DNA of 64,000 bases from Roseibium algicola (GCF_001999245.1 NZ_CP019630.1:620001-684000), one strand, 5' to 3'. Positions 9,113 through 18,284 are shown, counted from the stretch's first letter. Numbers and translations: made by a program. The notes: generated from the sequence alone by a model not told the origin.

Positions 9113-10541
9113 GCCCGCTCCTGCTGCTGTCCGGTTTCACCGGCTTGAGATCGATCCGGGCGCTCAGCCCCGGGTCCTCATTCATGAAGCGCAAGTCTCC
9201 GCCATGCAAGCGGGCAACCGCCTTGACAAGACTCAATCCAAGGCCTGTTCCAGGTTCGGAACGGCTTTCCTCCAGCCGAACGAAACGTTCCTTCACCCGG
9301 TCCTGGTCCTTTTCCGGAATGCCGGGACCATTGTCGGTAACGCTGAGGACGATGCGACCGTCCTCCTCCCGCCCGCCAAGGCGAATAAGCAGGTCGCCAG
9401 TTTCAGGACGACCGTATTTCAGTGCATTCTCAATGAGATTCACCAGTACCTGGCTGATGAGGTCGCGATTACAGTCTGCCTTCAGCCCTTCGGGCAAATC
9501 GGTTTCAAGCTTGCCGCCCTCATCTTCAACCAACGGCTCGTAAAGTTCGGCAACCTCGGCAACCAGCTTGTTGAGATCGGTCGGCTCCATGACGGAGGCC
9601 GGTGCCATGGATTCAACACGCGCAATACGCAGCAGCGCGTTGAATATCCTCAGGAGCTGGTCGGATTCCTCCAGTGTCGCTTCCAGGGCGCCGCGGTAGC
9701 CCTCCTCCCCCTTGGCTTCCCGTAAGGCATTTTCGATCCGGGTCTGCAGGCGCGTCAGAGGTGTCTTCAGGTCATGGGCGATGTTGTCTGTCACATCCTT
9801 CATCGACTGCATCAGCAATTCGATCCGGTCGAGCATCGTGTTGAGATTGATCGCCAGACGATCGAATTCGTCGTCATTGCCCGCAACGGGCAGACGGCCG
9901 GAGAGCTCGCCCTGCATGATCGTGCGACTGGTGGCGGAAATCTCGTCGATGCGCTTCATCACCCTGCGGCTGACAAACAGCCAGGTGATCGCGGCCATGA
10001 CCACCACGACGACCAGCCACAGGCGCAAGGCGTTGGCCAGAAGGTTGGAGAACCTGAGCTGGTCGCCCAGGTCACGCCCAACCAGCAGACGGAAGCCGCC
10101 GCGAAGCTCAAACGTACGCACCATGGCCTGCCGCTCTACGTCCTCTGCATCCTGGCCAAGGCGCGTGTAACGAACCCGGCGCAATCCACCATCGGCCTCT
10201 TCGAGAACGGTGGTCGGCAGGCGGGCAATATTCCCGACAAGCGCATTGCCGGCGAAATCGACGAGGAGATAAAGGCTGGCATCTGGATGGCGGGACCGCC
10301 TGTCGATGGTTTCGACAAGATCGCGAACACCGCCGCGCACATAGACGTCGGCAAGGGTTTTCAGTTCTGAATCGACGGATTGAACCACCTGCTCGGACAT
10401 CAGGTTGTCCGTGTTGTCCGCAATATAGAACAGCAGCACGCCGGACATCACCGTGAAGACGGCAATGTAGAGCAGCGACAGCTTGAAGGCTGTGGTTCTG
10501 GTAAACCTAGTGAGCCGCGTCACGGATCGTATATCCGGCAC
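9069..10541 (-). CDS. OmpR/EnvZ-type sensor histidine kinase
   Basis: A 490-residue inner-membrane kinase. One helix lies near residues 19-38, followed by a periplasmic sensor of about 125 residues, a second helix near 168-190 (WLVVVVVMAAITW), a HAMP linker, HisKA with His256 in AHDLKTPLTRLQ, and a HATPase_c domain (NLIENALKYG, DNGPGIP, GTGLGLSL). It is the partner of the response regulator directly upstream and overlaps it. The start is uncertain: GTG 10541 gives a 35-bp overlap and GTG 10523 gives 17 bp. It sits between the regulator and glnE downstream of degP, so it may sense envelope stress, but the stimulus cannot be read from the sequence. Confidence 0.9.
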   Translation of the reverse strand: MPDIRSVTRLTRFTRTTAFKLSLLYIAVFTVMSGVLLFYIADNTDNLMSEQVVQSVDSELKTLADVYVRGGVRDLVETIDRRSRHPDASLYLLVDFAGNALVGNIARLPTTVLEEADGGLRRVRYTRLGQDAEDVERQAMVRTFELRGGFRLLVGRDLGDQLRFSNLLANALRLWLVVVVVMAAITWLFVSRRVMKRIDEISATSRTIMQGELSGRLPVAGNDDEFDRLAINLNTMLDRIELLMQSMKDVTDNIAHDLKTPLTRLQTRIENALREAKGEEGYRGALEATLEESDQLLRIFNALLRIARVESMAPASVMEPTDLNKLVAEVAELYEPLVEDEGGKLETDLPEGLKADCNRDLISQVLVNLIENALKYGRPETGDLLIRLGGREEDGRIVLSVTDNGPGIPEKDQDRVKERFVRLEESRSEPGTGLGLSLVKAVARLHGGDLRFMNEDPGLSARIDLKPVKPDSSRSGHEQGGTAGQTGEGN

Positions 10542-11193
10542 CCCGGATGGTGTGCAGAAGTGGTGTTTTGAAACCCTTGTCGATCTTGCCGCGCAGACGG
10601 GAGATATGAACGTCGATCACGTTGGTCTGCGGATCGAAGTGATATTCCCAGACGTTTTCGAGCAGCATCGTACGGGTCACCACCTGGCCGGCGTTCTGCA
10701 TGAGATATTCCAGAAGGCGGAATTCACGCGGCTGCAGCGGGATTTCCGTTTCGCCGCGGCGGCACGAATGCGCCATCCGGTCCAGCGTCAGGTCGCCGAC
10801 GGTATAGGTGGTCTCAATCTGGCTGGCTGACTTGGGGCGTCGTGCCAGTGCCTCTATGCGGGCTTGAAGTTCGGTAAAGGCATAAGGCTTGGGCAGGTAG
10901 TCGTCGCCACCGGCCTTCAGGCCCTTGACGCGGTCATCGACCTGACCGAGCGCCGAGAGGATCAGCACCGGCGTGTGGTTGCCTTCCCGGCGCAGGTCCT
11001 GAATGACCGAAAGGCCGTCCATCTTCGGCAGCATGCGGTCAACAATGAGGATGTCGTAGTCCCTGTCGAGGGCCATATCCAGCCCGGTCCGCCCATCGGC
11101 AGCCTGGTCGGCGGTGTGGCCCAGTTCACTCAAACCCTTGACGAGGTAGCTTGCAGCTTCCGGGTCGTCTTCAATGACAAGAATCCTCAACAT
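10507..11193 (-). CDS. OmpR-family response regulator
   Basis: A 228-residue two-domain regulator. The receiver domain has the acidic pair near residues 9-10, the phospho-acceptor Asp52 in VDRMLPKMDG, and the KPY lysine near residue 102. The C-terminal winged helix carries LQPREFRLLEYLM and NVIDVHISRLRGKID. It forms a pair with the overlapping downstream kinase. A good terminator lies between it and degP (11221-11265), so the pair probably has its own promoter, although read-through from degP is possible. Control of degP is a reasonable guess from position only. Confidence 0.93.
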   Translation of the reverse strand: MLRILVIEDDPEAASYLVKGLSELGHTADQAADGRTGLDMALDRDYDILIVDRMLPKMDGLSVIQDLRREGNHTPVLILSALGQVDDRVKGLKAGGDDYLPKPYAFTELQARIEALARRPKSASQIETTYTVGDLTLDRMAHSCRRGETEIPLQPREFRLLEYLMQNAGQVVTRTMLLENVWEYHFDPQTNVIDVHISRLRGKIDKGFKTPLLHTIRGAGYTIRDAAH

Positions 11194-11220
11194 CTCATCC
11201 TTTTAGCTTGAGTTGGCCCT

Positions 11221-11265
11221 AAAGAAAATGGCTGACGGCGGCGATGGATGTGAGAGTCGCCGCCG
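11221..11265 (-). terminator. Rho-independent terminator downstream of degP
   Basis: On the minus strand a 9-bp GC-rich stem (arms 11257-11265 and 11236-11244, reading CGGCGGCGA against TCGCCGCCG) with a 12-nt loop is followed by a CCATTTTCTTT tract. It lies about 120 bases after the degP stop and just before the response regulator start. Confidence 0.6.
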
Positions 11266-11384
11266 CCAGTCAGTCAGGGTTTAGCAGATAAACCCTTGGC
11301 AATGACCGGCCCGTCGGGGTTTGGGGGCAGAGGGCAGGCCGGTCTTGCCTCACAGGTCCGGTTCGGGGCAGAACCGGCCCCTGA

Positions 11385-12920
11385 TCAGGCGAGGTTCATG
11401 GGCAGGGCCACGAACCGTGTCGTGTTGTTGCTTTCAACCCGGAAGAGAACTGCCTTGCGGCCATCCTTTTCCGCCTTGTCCAGCGCCTTCAGCACATCGG
11501 ACGGGCTGTTGACCTTCATGCCGGCCACTTCCAGGATCACGTCACCGGTGTTGAGGCGCTTTTCGGCTGCCGGGCTTTCCGGGTCGATTTCGGCAATAAC
11601 CACGCCGTCACCTTCCAGGCCAGCTTCGGCTTTCGTCGTCAGGACCAGGCCGAGATCATCCAGGCTGGTCTTGCTTTCACCGGCCTCCGGCTGAACGGCT
11701 GCAACCTGTTCCTGATCCTGCAGGCGGCCCAGTGTTACGGTGACGTCCTCTTTCTGGCCGTCACGCCAGACCGTAATGTCCACCTGGCTGTCGGGCTCGT
11801 AAGCCGCAATGATCTTGGACAGCTCGCGCGGGCCCTTCACTTCAGTGCCGTCAACGGCAAGGATGGTGTCGCCCGAGCGCAGGCCAGCCTTCTGTGCCGG
11901 GCTGTTTTCCTGCGCTTCCGCGACGATGGCGCCGCGGGCCTCTTCGAGGCCAAGGCTCTCCGCGATGTCATCCGTGACGTTCTGAATCTGAACGCCCAAC
12001 CAGCCGCGAACGACGGTGCCGTCGTCCTTCAGCTCCATGATGACATCCTGCGCGGTCGAAGCCGGAATTGCGAAGGCGATACCGACGTTGCCACCGGACG
12101 GCGAGAAGATCGCCGCATTCACACCGATGACTTCGCCATGCATGTTGAAGGCCGGACCACCGGAGTTGCCACGGTTGACCGGAGCATCGATCTGGATGAA
12201 GTCGTCATAAGGACCGGCGCCGATGTCACGGCCACGTGCCGAGACGATACCCGCCGTGACGGAGCCGCCGAGACCGAACGGGTTACCGATAGCGACAGTC
12301 CATTCGCCGACCTGCGGCGCTTCCTTGGCGAAATCGACATAGGTGAACGTTTCGTCGCTTTCGACTTTCAGAAGGGCCAGATCCGTCCGTTTGTCGGCGC
12401 CGATGAGCTTGGCATCATACTCCTTGCCGTCACGGTCGATCACGGTGAACTCGGTCCCGTTTTCGATCACGTGATGGTTGGTGACGAGGTAACCGTCATC
12501 AGAGATGAAGAAGCCGGAGCCCTGGGAAATGCCATACTGGCGCGGGGCACGGCGCTGATTTTGTTGCTGGTCACCGCCACCCTTGCCGCCGAACTCGCGG
12601 AAGAAGCGCTGGAAGGGATGGCCATCAGGCAGGCCCTTGAAGAAATCTTCGAAATTGTCGTTGCCGCCACCGAAGTTCATCATGCGCGGTTCTGCGGCCT
12701 GCTTGACCTGAACGCTGACAACCGCCGGGCTGACGGCAGTGACGACGTGGGAGAAGTCCAGCGGAGCCGCGGTATCGACACGGACAGCATCAGCCAGAGC
12801 CAACTGGCTCGGAACAATGGTCTGTGCCGTCAGAAGTCCGGCTGCGCCGAGCGCGACGACGCCTGCCAGCAGTTTGGCGCGACGGGAGCGCAGGGGAGAA
12901 ACTGAGCGACTGTTTTGCAT
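11385..12920 (-). CDS. degP: Periplasmic Do-family serine protease/chaperone DegP (HtrA)
   Basis: Degrades or refolds damaged envelope proteins in the periplasm. It has 511 residues: a signal peptide (RRAKLLAGVVALGAAGLL, cleaved near residue 43), a trypsin-like domain with the triad His about 150 (TNHHVIENG), Asp about 180 (RTDLALLK) and Ser about 252 (GNSGGP), and two PDZ domains. The start ATG 12920 has a GAGGAAG ribosome site. Downstream there are further hairpins (GACCGGCC/GGCCGGTC at 11304-11311/11337-11344; CCGGTTC/GAACCGG at 11358-11364/11371-11377) before the terminator. In rhizobia, as I recall, degP directly follows the cytochrome c maturation genes; here about 6.7 kb separates them. 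Confidence 0.96.
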   Translation of the reverse strand: MQNSRSVSPLRSRRAKLLAGVVALGAAGLLTAQTIVPSQLALADAVRVDTAAPLDFSHVVTAVSPAVVSVQVKQAAEPRMMNFGGGNDNFEDFFKGLPDGHPFQRFFREFGGKGGGDQQQNQRRAPRQYGISQGSGFFISDDGYLVTNHHVIENGTEFTVIDRDGKEYDAKLIGADKRTDLALLKVESDETFTYVDFAKEAPQVGEWTVAIGNPFGLGGSVTAGIVSARGRDIGAGPYDDFIQIDAPVNRGNSGGPAFNMHGEVIGVNAAIFSPSGGNVGIAFAIPASTAQDVIMELKDDGTVVRGWLGVQIQNVTDDIAESLGLEEARGAIVAEAQENSPAQKAGLRSGDTILAVDGTEVKGPRELSKIIAAYEPDSQVDITVWRDGQKEDVTVTLGRLQDQEQVAAVQPEAGESKTSLDDLGLVLTTKAEAGLEGDGVVIAEIDPESPAAEKRLNTGDVILEVAGMKVNSPSDVLKALDKAEKDGRKAVLFRVESNNTTRFVALPMNLA

Positions 12921-13236
12921 GTTGTCTTCCTCTTTCGAGATAAGGTTTGAAAACCATTTCCTGGACTGCTTGCGGGGAAAGCGCTCCAGGTTCGAAAGTG
13001 AAAGTAGGTGAACCAGTCTTACAGGCGCCTGTCGGCGGCATTACGGTTTTGTAAGGTTGGAAGAAATGGCAGAAAACGTGAGGAAAACCGCCACGACCAG
13101 GGCACAAGTGGCTACGGTTTTTTCCGTCCCGAACATGCACAGAAGTGAAAACCGAGTGCAGGAAGCAGGAAACAGCCGACCAGCGACCCAGGCAGAGTGT
13201 TCTCTGCTTCGCGTTACGACGGATTTGATTCGCCTG
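12921..13236 (-). promoter_or_regulatory. degP upstream region with a perfect 12-bp palindrome
   Basis: This 316-bp stretch holds no gene. It must carry the degP promoter. The palindrome ACAGGCGCCTGT at 13021-13032 lies about 100 bp upstream of the degP ATG and could be an operator. I cannot assign a convincing -35/-10 pair or sigma factor class. Confidence 0.3.
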
Positions 13237-13905
13237 TCAGGGGAAGACGACAGGTGTATCGCCCGCCTGCCATCGGTTCCATTTCGGCATCACGGATTGG
13301 AACCGGGGCGACATTTCGAAGGCTTCCAGCCAGGCTTTCAGCGACGTCCACTCCTGGCTGTCGAACCAGCTGCGGTCCGAGTTGGCGAACTGACGAACGA
13401 AAGGCAGGATCGCAAAGTCGGCCAGCGAGGCCTTGCCGCCGAAAAGCCAGGGCGTAGCGGCGAGACTACCATCCAGATGCCAAAGGAACTCCGCAGCACC
13501 GGCTTGCTCTGTTTCCCGGTCAGTGTCCGGATATCTCGTATCGTACTTGTAGCGATCCAGATGGCTTTTGAACGGGCCGTCGCAAACGCCGATCAATTCC
13601 AGCATGGCATCGAGATCGCCTTTTTCCGGCTTCAGCCAGTTTTCCGGGTCGGACCGGTCAAGCGCCCAGAGCATGATGTCGAGGCTTTCATCGATCACCG
13701 TTTCGCCAGTTTTCAGGCAGGGTACCGTTGCCGAGGGAGAAGTTTCCAGAAATTCGGGTGCCTTGTCCCTCAGGACGATTTCCCGCAATTCGACCTGCTC
13801 GCCACTTGCAGCAATCGAGAGCCTTGCCCTGATGGCATAGGGGCAGCGGCGGAAAGAATAGAGGATCGGCATCAAGGTTGCGTTCATGCGCGTGGAATGA
13901 CCCAT
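13237..13905 (-). CDS. Glutathione S-transferase family protein
   Basis: A 222-residue cytosolic GST-like protein. The N-terminal thioredoxin fold carries YSFRRCPYAIRARL, a CPYA active-site segment like that of omega/CLIC-type GSTs, then the cis-proline motif ATVPCL and the glutathione-contacting DESLDI. The C-terminal helical domain includes the N-capping SLADFAILPFVRQF. Possible starts are ATG 13905, 13887 and 13872; none has a clear ribosome site, and the last gives the most typical family N-terminus. It is transcribed towards degP and divergently from the DUF2336 gene. Substrate unknown. Confidence 0.85.
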   Translation of the reverse strand: MGHSTRMNATLMPILYSFRRCPYAIRARLSIAASGEQVELREIVLRDKAPEFLETSPSATVPCLKTGETVIDESLDIMLWALDRSDPENWLKPEKGDLDAMLELIGVCDGPFKSHLDRYKYDTRYPDTDRETEQAGAAEFLWHLDGSLAATPWLFGGKASLADFAILPFVRQFANSDRSWFDSQEWTSLKAWLEAFEMSPRFQSVMPKWNRWQAGDTPVVFP

Positions 13906-14016
13906 CGGTGCCGGAAGGTCAACAGTGCCGAAATCACCTTATTGCAACAAAGCACTTGGTGGTTTTCACAGGTTATAAAGGAAATTTGGCGAAACTTATG
14001 CCGATAGGGTACGGAC

Positions 14017-15015
14017 ATGAGCGACTCGCTTCTTAAGCTTGCCAGGGACAGTTCTTCAGAGAAAAAACACGAGCTTGCCGAGCACGTGACAGGCCTGCTT
14101 GTTGCCCGCGCAGACGACCCCGGCTCCGAAGAGACGCATCTTTTGAACAACATGCTCGAGGGCGTCTACGATTCCCTTGCTCACGACGCCAAGCGCAAGA
14201 TGTCCGAACGTCTTGCAGATGTGCCGTCAATGTCCTCCAAGCTTGCCGCTGCAATGGCCGGCGACGACCTGCCTGTGGCCCAGGCAGTGCTGGAACGCTC
14301 CAAGTCGCTTCGCGAGGAAGACCTGCGCAAGATCGCGGAAACCAAGGACCAGGGTTACCTTCTGGCTCTCGCCAAGCGCGACCACGTCAGCAACGATATC
14401 AGCAATATCCTGATCAAGCGCGGCAGCAGGGATGTCAAACACACGCTGGCCGCCAACCTCGGCGCCGAGATCACCATGCCGGTGTTTGAAAGCCTGGTGA
14501 AGGACATGCCCAAGCAGCTTGGTGATCGCATCCGGCACTTGCGCAAGTCGAACGAGGAGCTGCTGGAAGATCTGTTCCGTGATGACGGTGAAGTCGCTGC
14601 CGGTGCGGAACTGGTGAAAAAGCAATCCAAGATCAGCCCGAAGGCGTGGCTGATGGGCATCCGGCTCGGCAAGACGACCCTGAACAAGGCGGTCTACCAG
14701 CTGGCCCAGGAACACAATCTTCTCGATGCAGTCGCCTTGCTCTCGTTCTTCTCCGGCCTCGACATGAAATATGTCCACAATCTCATGGTCCGGTTCGATT
14801 CCACCGGCATCGCCACTGTCTGCCGGGCCACCGGTATCGGTGCAATGGAATTCCAGGCCGTGTGCAAGGAACGATGCAAGCATCTGAAGTTTCCAGAAAG
14901 CACCGGCAGCAAGTGGCTGACGAACTACCACATGCTCGATGACACCGATGCCCGCCGACTTCTGGCGCTCATGAAAATCAGGCTGAAAGCAGCCAAACAC
15001 GAGAAGGCTGCCTGA
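14017..15015 (+). CDS. DUF2336 domain protein (copy 1)
   Basis: A 332-residue, all-helical, soluble protein with no signal or membrane segment. I recognise it as a DUF2336 member by its N-terminal repeats (LARDSSSEKKHELAEHV), the pattern of alternating survey helices (AMAGDDLPVAQAVLERS) and the C-terminal FDSTGIATVCRATG and DARRLLALMKIRL segments. DUF2336 is widespread in alphaproteobacteria and has no settled function. A paralogue lies 2.2 kb downstream at 17180-18259 with matching N- and C-terminal blocks. It starts at ATG 14017, diverging from the GST gene. Confidence 0.8.
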   Translation: MSDSLLKLARDSSSEKKHELAEHVTGLLVARADDPGSEETHLLNNMLEGVYDSLAHDAKRKMSERLADVPSMSSKLAAAMAGDDLPVAQAVLERSKSLREEDLRKIAETKDQGYLLALAKRDHVSNDISNILIKRGSRDVKHTLAANLGAEITMPVFESLVKDMPKQLGDRIRHLRKSNEELLEDLFRDDGEVAAGAELVKKQSKISPKAWLMGIRLGKTTLNKAVYQLAQEHNLLDAVALLSFFSGLDMKYVHNLMVRFDSTGIATVCRATGIGAMEFQAVCKERCKHLKFPESTGSKWLTNYHMLDDTDARRLLALMKIRLKAAKHEKAA

Positions 15016-15137
15016 TCGCCCCGACCCAAGTGCGAAAATCCGTTTCGCGACAGGGCGAAAATTGAGTTTCAAAATCCAAGTCAATTCCGGATTTTTCGCC
15101 TAGAACTTGTGCAATTGCATATTTTTCAGGCGACTTC

Positions 15138-16247
15138 ATGCACATCGATCCCAAACCGACCTTCAGAACCGCTTTCGCCCCGGCGTTGCCTTGGCCGCAG
15201 CCAACCGAAGCGTTTCTGGCCATGGCGGGCGGCGCTGTCGGTATCGGCGCATGCGCCCTGATGGTGTGGTTGATGCACGCATATGGCGGCCTGCCACTGT
15301 TTCTGATGGCGCCTCTTGGTGCCTCTGCCGTACTGGTGTTTGCCGTACCAAACAGCCCGCTTGCACAGCCTTGGTCCGCAATTCTGGGAAACACCTTGTC
15401 GGCAGTGTGTGGTGTGGTGGCGCTTGCCTTGCTGCCGTTGGAAACCGCGCCGGTTCTGGCTGTCGCGCTTGCGTTTGCCGCGATGATGCTCGGCCGGGCT
15501 CTGCATCCGCCTGGTGGAGCTGTCGCCTTGCTGATTGGCTTGTCGCCTGACCTTCTGACGGAAACAGGCGCGCTGATGATCGTCTTCAATACAGCCGTGA
15601 TGACCAGTGTACTGGTGGCGTCCGGCCTGGTGTTTCATCGTTTCTCCGGTCGGAAATATCCGTTCCGGACAAGCCTTTCGCAAAGCGGGCCACCACCAAC
15701 GAGGCGGCTTGGCCTGACCGAGGAAAATCTGTCGGACCTGCTGTCGAAATTTCACCAGTCGACCAACCTCGGTGCTGTCGATCTTGCCCGGCTTGTGGCC
15801 GCTGTCGAGGCAGAGTTGATACAGCCTCCCTTCGAAGGGGTAACCTGTGCAGATGCGATCGCCCTGGAACACCTTCATGTTGCTCCAGATGCGTCTCTTC
15901 AGGAAATCCTCAGCAAACTGCAGCAGTCCGAAACATCCAAAGTCGCAGTCGTGAATGCTGACGGCCATCTTGCCGGTCTGATCAACCAGCGCGACCTGCT
16001 ACGCGTCCTGAGCAATGGCTCCGGTGACGGATCGAACTTCACCCCTCCCCTCGCTCGCGACCTCCTGCATGCTCCGGTGACGTCTTTCGACGGCACCCTG
16101 CCGCTTGGTGATGCCCTGCATGTGATGGTTCGCGATAATCTGGATCATGTTCCGGTATGCCAGGAGGGAGTGTTCGAAGGTTTTCTGACCCGCTCACTCC
16201 TGCTTGAGGCCCTGGTCTGGCCCGCAACGGACAGAAAGGCCGCCTGA
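15138..16247 (+). CDS. HPP-family membrane protein with C-terminal CBS pair
   Basis: A 369-residue inner-membrane protein. Residues 25-170 hold four to five hydrophobic helices and the family-naming HPP motif (RALHPPGGAVALL, about residue 122). Residues 235-365 form two CBS domains (LQEILSKLQQSETSKVAVV; LGDALHVMVRDNLDHVPV), which usually bind adenosine nucleotides. HPP proteins have been linked to nitrite transport in plants and cyanobacteria, but bacterial HPP-CBS fusions are mostly uncharacterised, so a regulated transporter or channel is only a guess. It lies 39 bp upstream of the folate gene on the same strand. Confidence 0.85.
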   Translation: MHIDPKPTFRTAFAPALPWPQPTEAFLAMAGGAVGIGACALMVWLMHAYGGLPLFLMAPLGASAVLVFAVPNSPLAQPWSAILGNTLSAVCGVVALALLPLETAPVLAVALAFAAMMLGRALHPPGGAVALLIGLSPDLLTETGALMIVFNTAVMTSVLVASGLVFHRFSGRKYPFRTSLSQSGPPPTRRLGLTEENLSDLLSKFHQSTNLGAVDLARLVAAVEAELIQPPFEGVTCADAIALEHLHVAPDASLQEILSKLQQSETSKVAVVNADGHLAGLINQRDLLRVLSNGSGDGSNFTPPLARDLLHAPVTSFDGTLPLGDALHVMVRDNLDHVPVCQEGVFEGFLTRSLLLEALVWPATDRKAA

Positions 16248-16286
16248 CGCGGTAAAAGCACAGGGACGCGAAGGGAATTTTCCTGA

Positions 16287-16949
16287 ATGAGCCAAGATGA
16301 CGACCTGCCGGGAGACCCTGTCTGCTACGCCGACATGCTGGTAGGCGGATTTGTCGTTGATCAGGAAACCTTTCGCGATGTCAGCCGGTTCCGCAAATCT
16401 GAGCGCAGCCGCCTCTATGAAAAGCGGAAGGGACTGACCAGCACGGAGCGAGCGGCAAAGACCGCTGCGCTGATCGATCAGCTTCGCCCCGTCCTTGAAG
16501 CAGTCGACTATCAGAGGATCTCGCTCTACTGGCCAATCCGCGGAGAACCAGACCTTCGCCCCCTGATGACGGAGCTTTGCAACTCGGGCAGGACAGTTCT
16601 TCTACCCGTCGTTCTCGAAAAGCAGACACCGCTGGTCTTTCGCCCGTGGCAGCCAGGCTGCAAGATGGTGCGAGGCCTCTGGAACATTCCCGTTCCCGAA
16701 GAAGGCCCATCGCAGGTGCCCGAGGTCGTGATCGCCCCCCTGGTTGGTGTCGACGCCCACTTTTACCGCCTCGGCAATGGTGGCGGCTACTACGACCGCA
16801 CGCTGGCATCGCTGCCGGCCAAACCGCTGACCATCGGGATCGGGTTCGCGTTCTGCTGTCTCAACTCCATCTTTCCAATGCCCTGGGATGTGCCAATGGA
16901 CAAGGTCGTTCTGGACACCGGGCCTTTGGAAGTTGAACAGGGAAAATGA
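16287..16949 (+). CDS. 5-formyltetrahydrofolate cyclo-ligase
   Basis: Converts 5-formyl-THF to 5,10-methenyl-THF with ATP, returning folate to the one-carbon pool in the cytoplasm. At 220 residues it carries the diagnostic NGGGYYDRTL loop (near residues 167-176) and the preceding APLVGVD segment. An N-terminal extension of about 30 residues (rich in D, G and V) precedes the usual RKxxR-like start, ERSRLYEKRKGL; an internal start is possible. It lies close behind the HPP-CBS gene. No 6S RNA, the common neighbour of this gene in other proteobacteria, is recognisable in the 39-bp gap upstream. Confidence 0.9.
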   Translation: MSQDDDLPGDPVCYADMLVGGFVVDQETFRDVSRFRKSERSRLYEKRKGLTSTERAAKTAALIDQLRPVLEAVDYQRISLYWPIRGEPDLRPLMTELCNSGRTVLLPVVLEKQTPLVFRPWQPGCKMVRGLWNIPVPEEGPSQVPEVVIAPLVGVDAHFYRLGNGGGYYDRTLASLPAKPLTIGIGFAFCCLNSIFPMPWDVPMDKVVLDTGPLEVEQGK

Positions 16950-17179
16950 CACTTGCTTCAACCAGTAGTTACCTAATGCAAATCCGCGCAGGGTCTCCCA
17001 GAGACTTTATCAAATAAAGTAAACACGCTTGAGGCACGCATAAGCGCGCAAAATGTCAGCCGTATCCTGTAATTAATACGGATGGCGCGATAGATTTATC
17101 CTTTTTTTATCCTGCGCTTTAGACAGTTGTAAACTGTCTCTGCGGTAGTCCTGTTGCAAGAAAAACGGACAGCTAAAAG
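16950..17179 (+). other. Structured intergenic leader before the second DUF2336 gene
   Basis: This 230-bp gap carries four hairpins in a row: GTCTC/GAGAC (16993-16997/17001-17005), ACTTTAT/ATAAAGT (17004-17010/17014-17020), CCGTAT/ATACGG (17060-17065/17076-17081) and AGACAGTT/AACTGTCT (17120-17127/17131-17138, 3-nt loop). None has a good U-tract on the plus strand. They may form a 5' leader or a small RNA. No convincing ORF is present. Confidence 0.35.
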
Positions 17180-18259
17180 ATGCTCAACGACCTTCTCAAT
17201 CTCGCTCAGGAAAGCACCCCGGAAAAACGCCACCAACTGGTGGAACACGTTACCGAGCTTTTTGTGCGTGGCGCGAACAGCTACCAGACAGAAGAAATCG
17301 CCCTGTTCAACACGGTGCTGGAAAGCATGCTTCCCACCATGGAGCCTGAACAGAAGAAAGCGATATCCGAACAGCTGGCGCCGATAGACGACACGTCCAA
17401 CAAGGTCGCCTATGAACTTGCCCGAGAAGAGATCGACATCGCCAGGCCGATGCTGACGTCCTCCAATGCGCTCAAGACCGAGGATATCCTGCGGCTGGCC
17501 AAGACCATGGGTCAGGGGCACCTGCTGGCGATCTCGAAACGCCAGCATCTTGAGGCCAATGTGACCGATGTCCTGCTGGAACGCGGCGAGAACCCGGTCA
17601 AGCAATCTGTTGCTGCCAACTCTGGCGCGGAGTTTTCCGAATGGGGCTCTCGCCTGCTGATCAAGCTGGCGGAAAAGGACGAGAAAATCCGCGACGCCAT
17701 GATGGAGCGCGCGGACATTACCGAGTCCGACTATGACAAACTGATCAACCAGATGCCTGAGGCTCAGCAGGCGAAGATCCGCCAGCTGCGCAAGGAAAAC
17801 GAAACCCTGATCCAGGATCTCTTCCACAAGGCCAGCAAGGTTGTTGCCAGCTCGAAGCTGGAACGCAAGGCGACCCGTATCAACGCCAAGGTCACCTTGA
17901 AGGAAATTCGGGCCGGGCAACGTTCGCTCAGCAAGGCGATCACGCAGCTGTCGCTGTCCAACAACCTGTTCGACATCTGCTTCCTGCTGGCGGAAATGGC
18001 GGGTCTGGAGCAGAAATACGTCACCAATGTCATGGTGCGTTACGATTCCACAGGTGTGGCGGTTCTTTGCCGTGCCATGGGCGTGGAAAATGCGGACTAC
18101 AATGCGCTGTGCAAGGCCCGGGCGATGCACAACAAGCAGCCGCAGTCGACAGCGGAAAACTGGGCGAACGACTACCAGTCGCTGTCAGACCGCGACGCGC
18201 GTCGTCTGCTGTCCTTCATGAAGATCCGTCTGCAGACCCTGGAGGGCCAGGCGGCCTGA
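17180..18259 (+). CDS. DUF2336 domain protein (copy 2)
   Basis: A 359-residue soluble helical protein, paralogous to 14017-15015. Matching blocks include the N-terminal LA/QESTPEKRHQLVEHVTEL, the QGHLLAISKR segment (copy 1 has QGYLLALAKR), the IRQLRKENETLIQDLF stretch, the YDSTGVAVLCRAMG block and the C-terminal DARRLLSFMKIRLQ. Compared with copy 1 it has an extra insert near residues 150-185 (LAEKDEKIRDAMMERADIT). No catalytic or DNA-binding motif is visible. It ends 25 bp before the OsmC fusion gene, tail to tail. Function unknown. Confidence 0.8.
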   Translation: MLNDLLNLAQESTPEKRHQLVEHVTELFVRGANSYQTEEIALFNTVLESMLPTMEPEQKKAISEQLAPIDDTSNKVAYELAREEIDIARPMLTSSNALKTEDILRLAKTMGQGHLLAISKRQHLEANVTDVLLERGENPVKQSVAANSGAEFSEWGSRLLIKLAEKDEKIRDAMMERADITESDYDKLINQMPEAQQAKIRQLRKENETLIQDLFHKASKVVASSKLERKATRINAKVTLKEIRAGQRSLSKAITQLSLSNNLFDICFLLAEMAGLEQKYVTNVMVRYDSTGVAVLCRAMGVENADYNALCKARAMHNKQPQSTAENWANDYQSLSDRDARRLLSFMKIRLQTLEGQAA

Positions 18260-18284
18260 GGCCGCCTCCCCGCTTCCCGTCAGA

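Noticed and set aside
7490..9148. 552-residue open frame on the plus strand
   Set aside because: Antisense to glnE, with no family pattern; shadow frame.
16248..16286. 6S RNA expected next to 5-formyltetrahydrofolate cyclo-ligase
   Set aside because: The gap is only 39 bp, too short for the RNA, and nothing like it lies in the gap downstream.
16946..17017. 23-codon ORF overlapping the folate gene stop as ATGA
   Set aside because: Too short, with no ribosome site or conserved pattern; the local hairpins overlap it.
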